64,000 nt of DNA. It comes from Apteryx mantelli. Lineage: Eukaryota; Chordata; Aves; Apterygiformes; Apterygidae. Below, piece after piece: positions 8,991 to 23,278 of the stretch. The notes beneath the pieces were generated by a model. That model ran no database searches and had not been told where the DNA came from. It was given only the letters and a program-made list of their open reading frames with translations. Position 1 is the stretch's first letter; every line of letters begins with the position of its first letter. Location of the stretch: assembly GCF_036417845.1 (NCBI RefSeq), contig NC_089990.1, positions 3,980,001-4,044,000 of the forward strand. The letters run 5' to 3'. The position numbers and the translations under genes are program-made.

Positions 8991-11900
8991 GTTTTCTTTC
9001 TCCCAGGTGTCGGGACAGGGATGCAAGCTTGCACAGCCGCTCTGCTCCTCTCCCCGCACAGGGCGACCGCAGCGCTCAGAGCGCTCCAGCTCCAGCAAAC
9101 CCGGCTGCTCCCAGCCGCGGCGGAGTCCTGCGCTCCTGCTTTGCTCCAAGCTGTCCAGCACAGCTTGCCCCTTCCCCTTCAGCCCAGCTACAGCCTTTGC
9201 CCCTGCTCAGCTGAGCAGCTCCTGCAGCATTGCACGCGGACAGGAAAAGCAGGCTGCAACGTCACCTAGCTCCTGCGGGGCCGAGCCTCCCCCAGGGCAG
9301 CTTGGTGTCCCGTGCTCCATCACGGCCTCGCGCCCCGATTGCCCCAGCAGCCGGGCTGCACGCCAGCGGTTTTGCCAGCCTTGCCGCTGCCGCCTGCAGA
9401 AGCGGATCTGCGTCCTGCAGGGTCAGGACAGGCAGCGGCAGCCAGCTCGCTGGGCAGCTCCCCGCTCCCCCGTGGAGCAGCACCCCCAGAGCTGGGGAGC
9501 CTGAGGCTGGCTCCCCGTGGGCTGCACGCCGCAGCATCCTCGCCCTCCATCGTCACCTCGCCCCGCTGAGGAAGCAGCAGCTAGAAGTGAGCAACGGGAC
9601 GCTGCTGCCTGGGGGAGAAGGGGCTGGGGACGTTGAAGCAGATCCTCCCTTCTGACCCCCAGCGCGGAGGGGTGGCCTGGCAGGAGCTCACAGAGCAACC
9701 ATCAGGCGCAGCAGGAAGATCAAGGGCTTCGCGGGCTGTTGGCTCCAAGCAGCCCTCAGCTCAAAGGCCCCAAAACTAGCCGAGTTGTGGTCAAGGCCAG
9801 GGAGGCTGCCAGCCCGAGCTCCCCAGCAAGAGAAACATCCCCACACGATCTCAGGGCTAGAAAGCAGCAGATGAAGCCATCTGCTCCCACCCGAGCAGAG
9901 TCAGCCCCGTGGCCCTGGTGGGTTTTGTAGCAGAGACTCTGGTAAAGGGCATTGCATAGCTGGCAGCCTGGCAAGTCTACGCTGCTCGAGGAAGGCAGAT
10001 CACCATGTGCTGGGCCTCCTGCCATGAGTCCAGCAACTTGAACCTGCCCTGGTGGCCCGGCCCTCCACCCCACTCATCTGGCCTAGGGAATACCTCCCCC
10101 TGCTTTGGGGGCTAGGAGGAGGAAAGCTGCCAGAGCCCAACACACGCTTGCTTGGCTCTGCAGTAATCTCCCAGGATTTCCAGCACCCTCTCCCGCAGGA
10201 GCCAGGCCACCATGACATTATCCTGCCTCCAGACGACTGCAGGTATCGGCACGTGCCCAAAGCGGTCGCTGCGTTCCCCGCAACGGCCCGTGGCGGGGAG
10301 CCGCGCTGGCAGGCGGAGCGAGGACTGCTTTCGTAAGAGCCGAGCTGTTCCCGAGCGGTATGGTGGGAGGAATGGCATGTTCCAGGCGGCGAGAGCAGCG
10401 AGCTGAGCTGCAGTGTTTACTGTTCGCAGAGCCTACAGCGACCCGTGAAAAGCCAGGCCTACGGCTGCTGCTTAGGCTGCAGCAGCAGAGGGGGAAAAAA
10501 AAAAAAAGCACATGGGAGCTGGGGGCAGGTTGTCCTGCCAGGACCCCTCCGGAGCAGCTCCTGGAGCAGGCAGTGTCCACCCACCACCTCCTTGTTCACG
10601 GGCCTGCACCCCCTGCTCACCAGCTCTCCTTCGTGCCGCTTTTGTGGCGTAGGGCAACAGGCATCCCCGTGCCGTGATTTCACACGTGGTTCCATTACTG
10701 GTGGCACAGGAAAAACGTTAATCAACACTAAGCATCTCGGGGAAAGCACATCTCTGGCCAAGAGCTGAGCAGAAAAGCTGGTGAACAGTTTTTGCACTGG
10801 CTTCAGACCCTGCTGCTCTGCAGGCACCTATTCCCCAGGCCAAAACGTTTATGGTGACAACTGAGGAGAGCTAAGAGGTGGCCCAGGCTGAAAGACAGGC
10901 TGACCCACTGCCATGAAGGTGCGCTAAACTGATCTGGTTGTTAGGACAGGACACAGTGGGACATTAAGCAACTAGTGCAGATGGTGTCACACAAGTCAGG
11001 AGCAGCCCTAGCGCAAGCTGCGGGTTCCTTCCTGGAGTCTCTCCCATGCTCTGCTCACCGTGACAATGCTCAAGTCTCACAGGCCAAAACTCATATTAAC
11101 ATCAAAAGCGTAACAGCTACTGTGGGGAAAGAACGTTCCCCTGTTAAACTACACCAAGTTTTGAATGCATCCGCTCTGATCTGTTCAACAACTGCAGCAT
11201 TCACTCAAACCATTTTCTTTCTCTAGCAGCAACTACCATCCTGCACGTCCAGGAAGTCCTAAGTAGTCTCACAGGAACAGATGCAGGGTAGTCAGGTCCC
11301 CTGAGGTTCTCCTCCTAAGCCTTGATATTTGGAGACTGGCTTAAATCTTGAAGCAGGAGGCTTAAGATCCCTTCCAGAGTTATTTGCATCAAGTGTTTTA
11401 AAGAATACCACTGAAAAATAATATTATCAGACATCATTGAATATTAAATATCCAAACCTTTGAATGCAAGTTCCTGGCCACAACATACTGTGGCAATTTA
11501 ATAAATGAGAATTCTCCTCATTATTTTTAAAATCCCCATTTTTGATTCCACCGACTTGATTAGATACAAGGAGAACATGTTCTATACCTTATCTAAACTG
11601 CTTCACATTGTTTTTACCATGATCTCCTTACCTGTCTCCATTTAAAAGCAACGTGACCAAGGCTCTGAACCGTTCTTGCATTCTGCAGCAGACCTCTCGA
11701 GATGACCTGTGGCGCACCGTACGTGGAGCGCTTGGAGGGCAGAAAGGGCCAGCACAGTGCTGCAGCGCGAGCCCAGCTGAGAGAAGGCAGACCTGCTAGA
11801 ATGACATGTCGCTCTGAGTCAAGGGCTCCATTATGTTCCCTGCAAGCCGCTTCACTGGCTCAAACTGTATCTTCGTTCCTGCTTGCCTTCTGTCAAAAAA

Positions 11901-14299
11901 GGACTTCTTGACATGGCTATCTGAAAGCCTTCTCCTTTCTAGAGAGGCTTCTTACCTGCTTATACATCTTGGAACAGGTCTGCAGTCCCTAGGAACAACC
12001 TCCTACTGGCTTATTAGGATATTCATGTTCCCTTTGACGGGCAGCTCCAAGCCTCTGTCTTCTAATATCAGAAAATGCTCCCTACCTGTAGTAACTCTCC
12101 TTTCTCCGATGAAGGATTTGGAGTATGCAAGCAAAGATAAAAGCCCACTACCATACTCAGCCATCCTAATTAAGCGTCAGCATTTGCTCATGGATGGGGT
12201 GGCTGAAAGACTGAAGCAACTAGGAACTCCATATACCTGGAGTTAACCAGTAGAATTGCTGACACTCCAAGATGTTTGAATGCAGTTATGTACAGCGAAT
12301 AAAGCCATCTCCTGCACTCAGGTCTGGAAGGGCAAGGAACGAACAATTTAGGATGACTCCGGACTAGTCCTTCAACAGCCACAACTTCACAGTGTCAGTT
12401 TTACAGCTTGGCGACTCCATGGGCACCTACACCCTGCCTGCAAGTCGTAACAAGGGGCTCTACACTTCAGAGTACCCAGGAGCCTCTTGTAGGCTGTCAT
12501 ACTGTGCCCTTTCCACCTCCGGCCAGCCAAGGGGCATTTCAGTGAGGGGTTGCCCTACCAGCTGAGGAAGGCAAAGGAAAGAAGCCAAGGGCAAAGAAAA
12601 AGCCAGACCTGGCCAGTGAAACAGAACAAACTGCATGAGACACAGAGCAGAGGATTACAGGTTTTTATTTGTCAAACATTCCCCCCTAGTCTAGCACATT
12701 CTACAGTCTTGCTAGCACAGATGGTAACAAAGAGCCTGTAATGGTTCAGAAGTTACACTGCTACAGAGAGCAAACAAAAGCAGAGATTTATTATGTAAAA
12801 AAAACTTTCTTGTGAGAAATGGGTGAAGGAGTGCAGTGGGGATAGCGGTGGAAACTACATCAGCTAGTGGTGCCTGCCCTGTACGCAGCAGACGTCTGTG
12901 CTAGCAACGCAGAAAGCCTCCCTGTGACCATGCCAGGTGAAGATTCCACTGTCCTGGAAACATTCTTCCCCACAGATCCATCTCCACTGCCTTATGAAGA
13001 AGGCTCCTTCCAGGAGAAGTGACCTATCTTCTAAGCATCCAAACCCTTCAAGACTCCTTGGGAGCACCTCAGGTTAGCACCACTTTGAGCACCACAACAC
13101 CAGCTGCGAACATCCCCTTTCACTACACACTATAAAACTGCCTTAGCCGGAGAACCATAAATGGAAAACTATCAGCTCTTTCATCTTCGGCTTCTGAAAC
13201 CTCTTCTCCCTATTTTACACCATGTTATTAGATGTGATTTTGATTCCATCGAGATCATTTTCCACTGCCCACATATATACTCTGATGCAGGGAGAGATGT
13301 AAAGGCTACTTAAGAGAGGGGATCCCTTTCTGAAAGGGTCAGCAACTGCAGTGATGGGTTACCACGTGCTACCAAGCTTTCACACGGATAGATCTTTCAG
13401 GCTACAGGCATCACCTCTTACTTGCTTTTCCCCCACCATTACTTTAATGAGAACAAGTTTTTCATTAGACACACAGCTGAGGCAAACCCTAAGCCATCCC
13501 TGTTCATGCTCATGTCCCATAGCTCTTTTTGGATAATGGGTCCAAACTTGCACACTATTCTGGTGATAATCCAGGACACCACTCCCAAGACACTCCTACC
13601 CACAGCACCAGACACAGGTTTCCTGGAGCAATGCTAGCCCTGGGGCATTTGAGTGTGGCTATAAATAAGCAACTAAGTAAGAAAATGAACCAATCATGAT
13701 CTATATAAAAGCTTTCTAGGCATTTCCTTTGGAAAAGCTGATTAGTGCTACTTGCTTCTAGTATGAGCCTCATTTATGAATACACCCAGGCTCTGGAACG
13801 CTCCCACTGCTTTCATTCCTCTCACTTACCAGAGTGATTTGACTGCTGTTTTTAAAGCAGCACAGGGTAGGGGATGTCATGTTTTTGGACACACCAGCTA
13901 GAAAAATTAAGAGCTCCAAGAAACTTTCAATATTGCAAGCTCCCACAGGAAGTTGGGAATATAGTAAAATATACTGAAGTTATGAGGAAGGCTCAAGCAA
14001 TCAGCTAAACCCAGGTGTAAACAAAAGCAACAAGCCTGTCCCCTGCTAGGCTCCATGCATGGTGAAAGATAGCGTTTCATCCTCTGGAGATGAAGAAACT
14101 TGTCACCCAAGCTCAATGAGGACAAGGAAAACACACAGCACAATGTAAGGCTTCATGCCAACAGCCCTGAAAGCCCCCTGCCCATTCCCCTCAGGCACTT
14201 ATCCAGGAGTATCGCTCCCAATTTCACTGGCCCCTTCCCCTCCCCACCATGCTCACAGCTGCTCTTGAAATCCCAGCCCAACCTCTTGTTAAGAGCAAA

Positions 14300-14480
14300 G
14301 GCAGCTCATCAGTACAGGATCCGCTATGCTAACTCAGAGCAAAGATCCATCTAGACACTACCCTGAATCCAGCAGCAGCCAGTCGCAAACACTTAGGGAA
14401 AGAAAATAAGAAACGGGACAAGTATTGAATAACCCCTTCTAGGTATATCCTTTCAGCAGGAAGCAGTTTAGGAACTTCAA
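14300..14480 (-). mobile_element. Old, diverged CR1-type LINE fragment
   Basis: The plus strand carries GCAAAGATCCATCTAGACAC after CTCAGAG, then a cagcagccagtcgcaaacacttaggga-like block and ACAAGTAT. This is a worn version of the common CR1/L3-like 3' end that reads GGTCAGACCAAAGGTCCATC in fresher copies, in reverse orientation. Its boundaries are approximate. Confidence 0.5.
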
Positions 14481-16081
14481 AGTCTCTTGTGTCCTCTGAG
14501 GAAGTATCCCAGGCTAGAAAAGCTCAAGGTTTATGAGCAGAAAATTATTTGAGAAGGGGCTGGAAAACTTCAAAGTTCTTTGCTTCCTTGCCCTGCATGA
14601 CCATGATTTTAGCTATCTTGTTACACGTACAAATGAGGAGCTAAGTTGCCCGTATCTGCAGCATTACATTCACTGTTTATTGTGCGTTCTGAGAGCGCCA
14701 CTCGTCTCCCAAACTCCATCCTCAGCATTAGTGCGCACAGGCTTCTTCAGCCACTTCTGGATCCTGTTGTGGCAAGGTGACAGAAAGCACCTCGCACAGA
14801 CTGCTGCAAGAGAGACACGCTTGGTCTATACACTTGCACAGCAGGACTCAAGCCAGAAGTTGCTCTTGTCACCTGTGATGTCCCCAGGACAGCCGATTCC
14901 CCAGAAGTCTGGCACTGGGAATAGAGAAAAGCATAGGTACTTACTCTACTCCTTAATAAAAGGACATGGTCTCTTATCAAGCCACACTGTTGGGCACCAA
15001 CTATGATGAACCTTGCCGTACCTGGGCTGCAGCTCCTTGAGCTGGAAGAGGCGAAGAACATGCACTAGCCAGGAGTGACAGATCTCCCTGGGGCACTCCA
15101 CGAGCACTCAGGGCCAGGCTGGCAGCAGCTCACTGGCCAGGCCCCTGGGGCTGTCACACTGCGGGGACACAGCTCAGGAGGCCCTGAAGTAGACACTTCT
15201 TTCGCACAGACCAACCAGTCAGAAATGGCTCACCATGGATGTGCAGGTCTGAAGCACTGGTAACCAGTATTGCCCTTTCTATTGCTTTGGGCTCTGTTTT
15301 CATGCATGGCTGTGAAACAACACAGCCAACTGGGCTTGCGCTTGCGATTCTCAGTGCTGTGCCCTGTGAAGCACAAGCAGCCAGTCAACTTGCTCTGGAG
15401 ATCATGCAACTCATTTCCCCTTAGGGCCCAAGCTGACAGTGTGGCATGTTACATGCCAAAACCGCAAATCCTGCCAGATCTATTAAGCACAGCCCAGAAC
15501 AGCTGATTCTTATGTGCAACATATGCCATAGGTAGGACTGGGTGTTTGTGGAAAGGGTATCTATCAATTTTTCTAATGAACTAACTGCAGTAAGAATATG
15601 CATTTATGGCTCGAATCCGCAAGACCTGGGATGCCAGCATAGGACCTGCCTTTTTTTCCCCCCCCTCTCATTACAATGAGGTGTGGCCAGACATGCAGAC
15701 TGTGGGTGAATTTGAAGCATATCATCATGAGGTCTGCAATGAAGAGAGCCTTCAAAGCTAAAGAAATCAAACTATTCAAAGGCTGTAATGGCAGAACATG
15801 CTAAAGACAAGACTGTTGGGAGTTCTTGCTTCAGGTAACCAGATGAACCACTTCTGTCCCAGTCTCCACCAAAATGAAAATGAAGCAAAACTCATGAAAA
15901 CACTCGGTGCAGACAAGGTGGTAGCGCTCACTGCACTGCATGATACAAACCTGCTGAAGGAAAGCCACAGTCCAGAGACTTTCTGCCAGATGAAGTTTAC
16001 TAGAACGCCATAAGAGCACCACACCTCTCATAGATCTGACCACTGCAAACACCAAAAAGACGACAGGAACATGCCAGCTAA

Positions 16082-16410
16082 TCACAGAATCACAGAATGG
16101 TTGAGGTTGGAAGGGACCTCTGGAGATCATCTAGTCCAAACCCCCTGCTCAAGCAGGGTCACCTCGAGCACGTTGCACAGGATTGCATCCAGGCGTGTTT
16201 TGAATATCTCCAGAGAAGGAGACTCCACAACCTCTCTGGGCAACCTGTTCCAGTGCTCTGTCACCCTCGCAGTGAAGAAGTTTTTCCTCATGTTCAGATG
16301 GAACTGTCTGTGTTTCAGTTTGTGTCCGTTGCCTTGTGTCCTGTCGCTGGGCACCACTGAAAAGAGTCTGGCTCCATCCTCTTGACACCCTCCCTTAAGA
16401 TGCTTGTACA
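16082..16410 (-). mobile_element. CR1 LINE fragment, 5'-truncated, reverse orientation
   Basis: The plus strand begins with the tail repeat ATCACAGAATCACAGAATGG and continues TTGAGGTTGGAAGGGACCTC, the classic reverse complement of the avian CR1 3' end. The minus strand reads as the C-terminal part of the CR1 ORF2 protein, including [20 protein letters not shown] and [20 protein letters not shown]. Only about 330 bases remain, which is the usual 5' truncation of CR1 copies. The frame is still largely open, so this copy is not very old. Confidence 0.93.
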
Positions 16411-19400
16411 ATGCTCCCAACCAGCTCTCGACTCCTAGCTTCTATCACGCAAGGACAAAGAGATGGGGCAGAATCCCAGGCACATCCTAAAGGGTATGCC
16501 TACAAGCCTCAAGATCACGAGCAGTAACAAACTTCAGCAAGAAACCAAAAAGCCAGCTACCAAATACAACTGACAGTGCCCTCCATAACGGCTATCCAGA
16601 GTGTCAGCAGATCTAGCATGATCCAGTCCCACCACCTTCTTAGTAGACTAGGGAATCTATGTCTGATGTATCAGCTGCCATCCAGCTACTTAAAGGATTA
16701 GCTGAGAATGAGAGCGCTGTTAATGATTAGCATTCCCTAACCTCGTGCTCTTGGCTCAGTGGGAGTGCCCATTCGAGGAAAGAGACTGAGGAGCTATGGC
16801 TGAATGCCAGGCCACACAGGCACTTTCCACCTGTTTTGGGGAGAACAGCTATTCTCCAGTTATACTGTGGTGCCCTTCCCACTTTTCCAATGACATCTTC
16901 AGCTCCTTGGCCCAAAATGCCCTAGGTCTGTCCCCTCCCATACTGTAGTGTTATCCGGTATCAAGGGGACAGATGCAGCAAATGTGTTTTTATCCAATAA
17001 TCTCATTTTCAATTAAAATATATAATATATATTTAAAAAGGTTTAGAAAAGCTTCTATGTAATTTGCAGCTACTTTTACATATAGATTACAATAATGTAC
17101 AACCCTTCCCCAAGGTGGTTTTAAACTGCGCGGACCTGCCAATTCTTTCCCCTCAATCATATACATTATCAAACATCAAATGTGTTTGTTCCTAATACAG
17201 CTCTGAAAAAGAAGTCTGTCACTTGTACCTTTCTCAGAGGGAGAGATACCTAATATGCCTAATGGGGAGATACTTAACATTGGCCTCGTATTTACTGTAG
17301 AAAGTTCCCAGATTAGTAAAAAAATATTTCATCTATAGAAAATGCCCTTCCGAAAAGCAACCAGGGCTCTGTTAAGGCCACACCCAGGCTTTCCATTTCT
17401 CTGCTGTAGCAAGACAGCTCAGAAACAAACCTATGATGATGTTTTGATGTCCCAGAAACAGCTATTAGCACCTGTGCCTATTTTACAGCAGCCTGGTGTG
17501 TCAGGAAAGTGCTGAGAACAGCATAGGGACTTCTCTAAACATGCTTCTGATTCAATGGGGCTCTGTTGGCACAGTGAAAAACTGAGCATCCTCCTGTTCT
17601 GCTCGGATGAACAAAAGGAAGCCTTCTACACCACCCTTCCCTGCAGAGCGACGATGGATGCTACAGAGAAGGGCACACCAAAACCACTGACACCAACCCC
17701 CTGAAATAGCACACCCGCTTTCCACTTTCCACAAGGTTTCCACCAATAAGCTCTTCCAATTCCTCTGCAAGTCTGTGGGATACCAAGTGCACATCTGGTG
17801 GCTTAATGAAAACGTCCAACTACTTCATCCCAGAGGGCAAGCCAAGTGAGAACGGAGCAGGCCCCCTGCCAGTCCGAGGCACTGGGAGACTTTCTGCCAT
17901 AGCAGAGATAGGATAGCCATTGAGATATTCCTCCAGCAAACTCAACTCTTCACATGGGAAAACGCTATTACCAGGCACAGAAAACTCTGGGCCGAGGTTT
18001 TTACCAGGTCTCCTCTTTGGACATGGGTCTCCCCAGCATGTCCAAGGCAGGGTCAGGTTTGTAGGAAGAGATGTGGCACATAACAGGATTATTATTTTTA
18101 AACTCTTCCTGTTGCAGCCAGGTGCAGGTTGCCCCCTTCTTCCCAGGTAGGCAGCCCCTTCTGCCCAAGGTGTGGTGTGCAGGGAAACTGTATCCAGCGT
18201 GCTCCATTCTTTTCTCTGCCGGGGTGGGAAGCGAAGTCAGAACCCGATGTTCAAAACCTGAAGGACACTAGGAAGAAGAAAAATAGAGTGAAAGGTTAGA
18301 TCTCAGCTTCAGGGGAATCCTGGATACCCAGATAAGGTATTAATTACTATCAATCAGCCCTGTGCTCCTCAAGGGATGCCCACTTCCAGTAGGGAACAAA
18401 CACAGATCATGACAGACCTTGATCAATGGAAGTCAAGTGGAGGATGCAACTGCTCAGCTCCAAACTTCAGAGAACAATTTAAACAGGAAGACAAAACAAA
18501 AGCACAAAGGTCAAAAGTAAGTACTCCTTCTATAAGCTGGTGGCACTAACAAAGCTCTGCAAGATAAGCAGGTTTAAAGAAGGACTTGGCTAACACCAGT
18601 AGCACTGCAGGAAAGCAGCAGGGAAGAGGAAAGTTGCTCTTCCTCTTAAGCAGCCACAAACATGAACTGGTAGAAAAAAAGACTAAGGGCTTGTTAGAGA
18701 CCACACACTAAAAGAACGGTTTACATGATCAACCACTTAAAGAAATCCTGTATCTACCTACACATAAGTAAATATTTCCAGATATCCTCCCTCAAGCCTT
18801 AGAAGAAATCCCTTCTCAGGCTTTCTGCCTCACCCTGGTTACAGTCAGCTTACAGTAGCAAAGAAGCAGCCGCAGCTCCTTCAAATAACTCTTGGAATAG
18901 GTCTAAGCAGATTTAAGACACCAACATAAAACCTCTGCTGGGCACCCATGATCTGCTTTGGCAGGCAGAATAGTGAGATAAATATGGGGCACTGACTTGG
19001 TTGCATCCAGCAATAGGACAAGTGAATGTGAAATAAATTTGTGGAAAGCAGCTACACAAGGGGCAGTTAGCCCTCAGCAAGAAAAAGCAACAACTTAAAA
19101 CAGAAGCCCAAGCAGCAGGCTACTTTGGGAAACTGCAAATGGTCAGGGATTTTATTTGTTTTCTGGCAGATCAAAACATAGTGTTGGGACCAAAGGGAAT
19201 TAGATGGAGCACAGCAAAGACGACACAGGGTCCAGACCAGGTTAGGCAAGGGATAAAGGGCTCTGCAGTACTTATTGAGTCCAACTGAACAGCTCAAGAA
19301 CATTAACTGAACTCCACCAGAAGAACAAACAGATGGACTTCATGCGGATCAAAGAAGTACAAACTGTACCATGGTACAAAAGAGGCAATCCTATTCCCAG

Positions 19401-21959
19401 GTATTCCTCTTACTGGCTTGCAGTGCAGCCTGCAGAAACATATAACGTGCAGACAAGATGATCAAGCTAGAGGCCCCTGAGCTGCTCAGAGGAAGCCAGA
19501 TGGCCACCCACACTTCCCTCCTGACTAGGGAGGGGGACACTGACGGTATATGCAGAAGGAAAGACTTATTGTCCACGTTTGCGCACCATGCACACCACAG
19601 CCAAATTCCACCTGTGGCTATGCTGGCTTTTTCCATTACCTTGCTCACTAGGGCTCCTGTAAGGCACTCTACTGCTTGAGCATCCAGTGCTTAACTAGTT
19701 GTAAACCTGTCAGTCACTAGAGTGAGACACTACTACCAGAGCAACAGCAGCAGAAGCTGTAGAATTTTTTTTTTAGTTAAGGAAAGTATTCACATGCTGA
19801 CTTTCTTCCTCTGAGACTAATAACGAGGTTTGTGGGTGTTGCATCACTGCTGGGCAGAGGCAAGGTTTCAATGTTTGGGCTCTGATCTCCAAGTAAAGAG
19901 ACAAGGGGCTCAGACAGACTCCTGGTGAAGCTGTGGACAAACTCTACCATTTATTCACAAAAAGGGATCAAGTCATGTCAGCTTTGCCCACCATGGGTAG
20001 CACCAACTAATCCGTTTTCTCAAGTGCTGCACAGAGACTAAGTATTTATTTTGGAAGATTTCCCTACTAAGGGAAATACTTCCCCAGTTCCAAATTCATT
20101 ACAGCTATTCAAATCAGAGCACGATCACCAGCATTTATTAACAGTTTTAGTGTTACACCCAAAACCAGCTCAGAAGGCTACAGGCTAAGCTAGCAGAGGA
20201 CTACTCAGAAAGATGGCTTTAAGTAGATGAAAATTTACAATAGTTTTCATCGATGCGAGTTTAGTTTCACAGGAAGGATATGAAAGGAAAAAGCCTGGCA
20301 TACTGGAGCAGTACTTAAAGGCAGCCATGCTCTGTCTGAATGGTGATTTCCAAACATGGGCCCTAATAACTCATCACAGTAACAGTTTCAGGGAAAGAGG
20401 AGATGACACAACCTTGACCTCTTCACAGATGCTTATGTCTGTAGCTCATTTGATTTTTCATTAACTTCTAAACTTGAGAGAATATTCTGTCTTCTTTTCC
20501 CAGTTTTCCTGATACCCTTCAGAAAAATTTTCCATTTCTCCCCACTTACCACCTGTTGCCCCTTTCTCAGAATCCCGATTCACCTCTGTCTTGGCAGCAT
20601 GTTACACGAGACCTGCTCTGCTTTGGGAGAAACACTCCCTCCCACCCCACCTCATGGGCTCCAGTTCACAGGTAAAATTCAAAAGCTTCATAAAACACAG
20701 AAAAAGCAAAGATAATCTAAGGACAGAAAAAGAAGACTTAAGAAAACCCACACCGAACAGGGGCATCGTCACTTCTGAGTGCAATACTGCTTAAAACTGT
20801 TCAAAGAACTGTGTAGGAGTTGCACTTTCTGCTGATATATGATCATGTTTCAGAACTTTTTCCAGACCTCACTCCTTTATTAGTAAGCATGTCTCTAGCA
20901 TACATATTTCCTGTAAAGTATCACTTCAAATCTCATGCATGGAACACAACAAATCCAAGGGTTTTAGCATGAAGCAACTTCTCTGATTAATCAATTCACA
21001 CACCAAGTATCAAGATGAGACAAGAAAGTACCCATGCTGTTAAGAACTTCATCTTCTCCCTCTTAAACGTTTGAATTATAGCCATGTTTTTACCAGCACT
21101 AGACCCTCTCTGCTAAGCATTCCTCCAGCTTCCCCATTTTATACACTAAAAAAAACCCAAAACAAAACACACACACATCTGAAATTCTATAGGCAGAGGT
21201 CTTCCGTATCCAACCCAGGGAATTAACGCACCCAGAACCGCAGGACACGCTACAGCATCCATACATTTTGAAAACAAGCCCGTGAAAAATACTTTACCCC
21301 TGCAGAGTGAATGCATTCCCCAAGTACGATGGCCTGAGCTAGCGTGGTGTGTAGAATCACAAAAGCTCAGAACAATATCCAGGGGAAACGGCGCTGAAGA
21401 AGCCGCAGTCCCTGTCACTAACTTCAACAGTCCTTATGCAGATGAAGAACACTGACGTCTTGTCAACAGAATTTGTCTTTGAAACCAAAACTGAATTTCC
21501 ATATCCAACCTGAAGTTAAGATATTCACCTTAAGACAGCTATTCAGTAATCCAACAAGATCACAGGCAAGAAATGCACAAGAATGTAAGAAGTCCCATAA
21601 AAAAAAAAGGGGGGGGAGGAGACTCTGACTGATCCTCCCTCTTTCTACAAAAAGAAGACATCTTTTAAGTACAGACAGAAGAATGCTACTAAAGAATGAA
21701 ATTCTAAGCATTGTGTTCAGATTTGGATGGAATAAGATGGAGACAAATTGTGTTTAAGAAAAATCAATGTGTGACAGTGCATCAATGTGTTCACAGCACT
21801 TAAGCAGCAATGTGCTCACAGAGTTTAAGTGTCACAAGCTCAAAGGACAGCATTTCACTTTGTCTAGACCATGGACACTTGTCTAGGATGGCTGCACTGG
21901 GGCAGAGCAGAAATATATTTAACCTAATATGCTGTATCCAGCATGTCCAATAGCAATAG

Positions 21960-22110
21960 ATATCACAAGAAAATTTAAGTTGAAAGGGACCTCCAGAGGT
22001 CACCTAATCCAAACTCCTGCTCAAAGCAGGACTATCTTCAAACTGTTGAAGTGCCTTGGGAAGAGTGTTAAGGTTAAGTACATGAATATTTATCAGTATT
22101 CCCTCAGTCT
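21960..22110 (-). mobile_element. Old CR1 LINE 3' fragment
   Basis: AAGTTGAAAGGGACCTCCAG followed by AGGTCACCTAATCCAAACTC and CTGCTCAAAGCAGGACTATC is a diverged copy of the CR1 3' end in reverse orientation. The terminal repeat is worn away and the far boundary is vague. Confidence 0.75.
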
Positions 22111-23278
22111 CCATCATTTTGAAGCTCAAGAGCTTCCTGCACCTGAAGCAGTATCTGCAGTTTGCCCTCACTTCCGCTCAGCTGGCCAGTATTATTGGTT
22201 GAATTTGCGACATTAACAAATATCACAAATGTCTCCTAAACAGGAAATACTCTGGGTAAGGCTTCCACATTCCAACCAATGCCCCATCTGTGCTGTAGTC
22301 CATAAAAGAAATTGTCCATTTGCTGTTAGCTAACTGAACTCCAAGTGTAAAATATGCCATCAATTCCATTTCTCCAATTCTTTGACTGCCTCAGTGCTTA
22401 AAGAGCTACAAATTGATGTTTATTTACCCGTTTATGAGGGTGTCAAACCCTTAAAGAAAAAAAGACATTTTTAAACCCTGGTTCTCATATACATTATTTG
22501 CCAAGCCAGTTCTAGAAAGCTTTGGGCAAATACAAAAGATTAGTGAAGAGACAGCTTTGCTGTTAGTGAAAGCATATGCACGTGACAGTACTAACACATC
22601 CTTCCTCCTTCCATCTCCATTCACACCTTGTACTCCTGTTTCCTCTTCCTTTGCCATTCTGATGGCTGTACAAGCAATTCAGTAGGTAACACTGACAAAC
22701 AGGCTTACCAGACTTTACAGCTACTATCCTGGATATTAAAGGAAGGGCAGAAGGTCCGATAATGGAGTGGTGTCCTGCTGCATGCAGCACGAAGCAAGCA
22801 GTCATAGAACAGGCATACTTTGCAATCACATGTACTAGAAAATTTTACAGGCATAACTGTAACCTGGATAGAAACACCGTATGCCTTACTCAGTTCAACT
22901 CTTCTGTAAATATAGGATTTCTTTATTTATGGAATCAGCAGGTGCTCTCATGTCAAATCCAGGGCTATAAGCATCACAGGACAGCACTGCTGTCCTGCAG
23001 AGCAGTCATCTTTAGTAATGAAAGACAAAAGGAGTTTCATTCAGATTGCTGCTCTACTCCATTAAGAAGTTCACTACCCAGTAAGTTAAATCCATCCACC
23101 TTTGCATAGCTTTTTCTCCTTCTAAGATGTTACAGCACTCTCAAAAAGCACCTGTACTTCCAAAGAGGTACCTTTATTTCACTAACGTGGTTGGACCCAG
23201 GAAACTTCCCAGACAGGGCTGTTCCTGCGGTAGAGCAGTATTTTACATAACTACACCTACCTTTTTGTGCTCCTGAAG

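Larger units (their letters stand above)
8991..23278. other. Gene-poor 14-kb interval between convergent sestrin and FOXO4 genes
   Basis: I recognise no exon here on either strand. The first 2 kb is moderately GC-rich. From about 10,900 the composition becomes clearly AT-richer than in the gene blocks on either side. It holds CR1 relics near 14310, 16082 and 21960. On the minus strand several TTTATT strings (reverse AATAAA) could end a FOXO4 3'UTR: 23173-23178, 22922-22927, 22419-22424 and, much further away, 12664-12669. Which are used cannot be told from sequence alone. Confidence 0.5.

Noticed and set aside
9000-10900. Possible extra exons or a small gene downstream of the sestrin
   Set aside because: Open stretches exist but have no homology that I recognise and no consistent splice phases.
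12298-12303. Plus-strand AATAAA with ordered sequence around it, considered as the end of a transcript or a terminal repeat
   Set aside because: No paired copy, no recognisable terminal-repeat ends and no upstream exons were seen. A single hexamer in AT-rich DNA is expected by chance.
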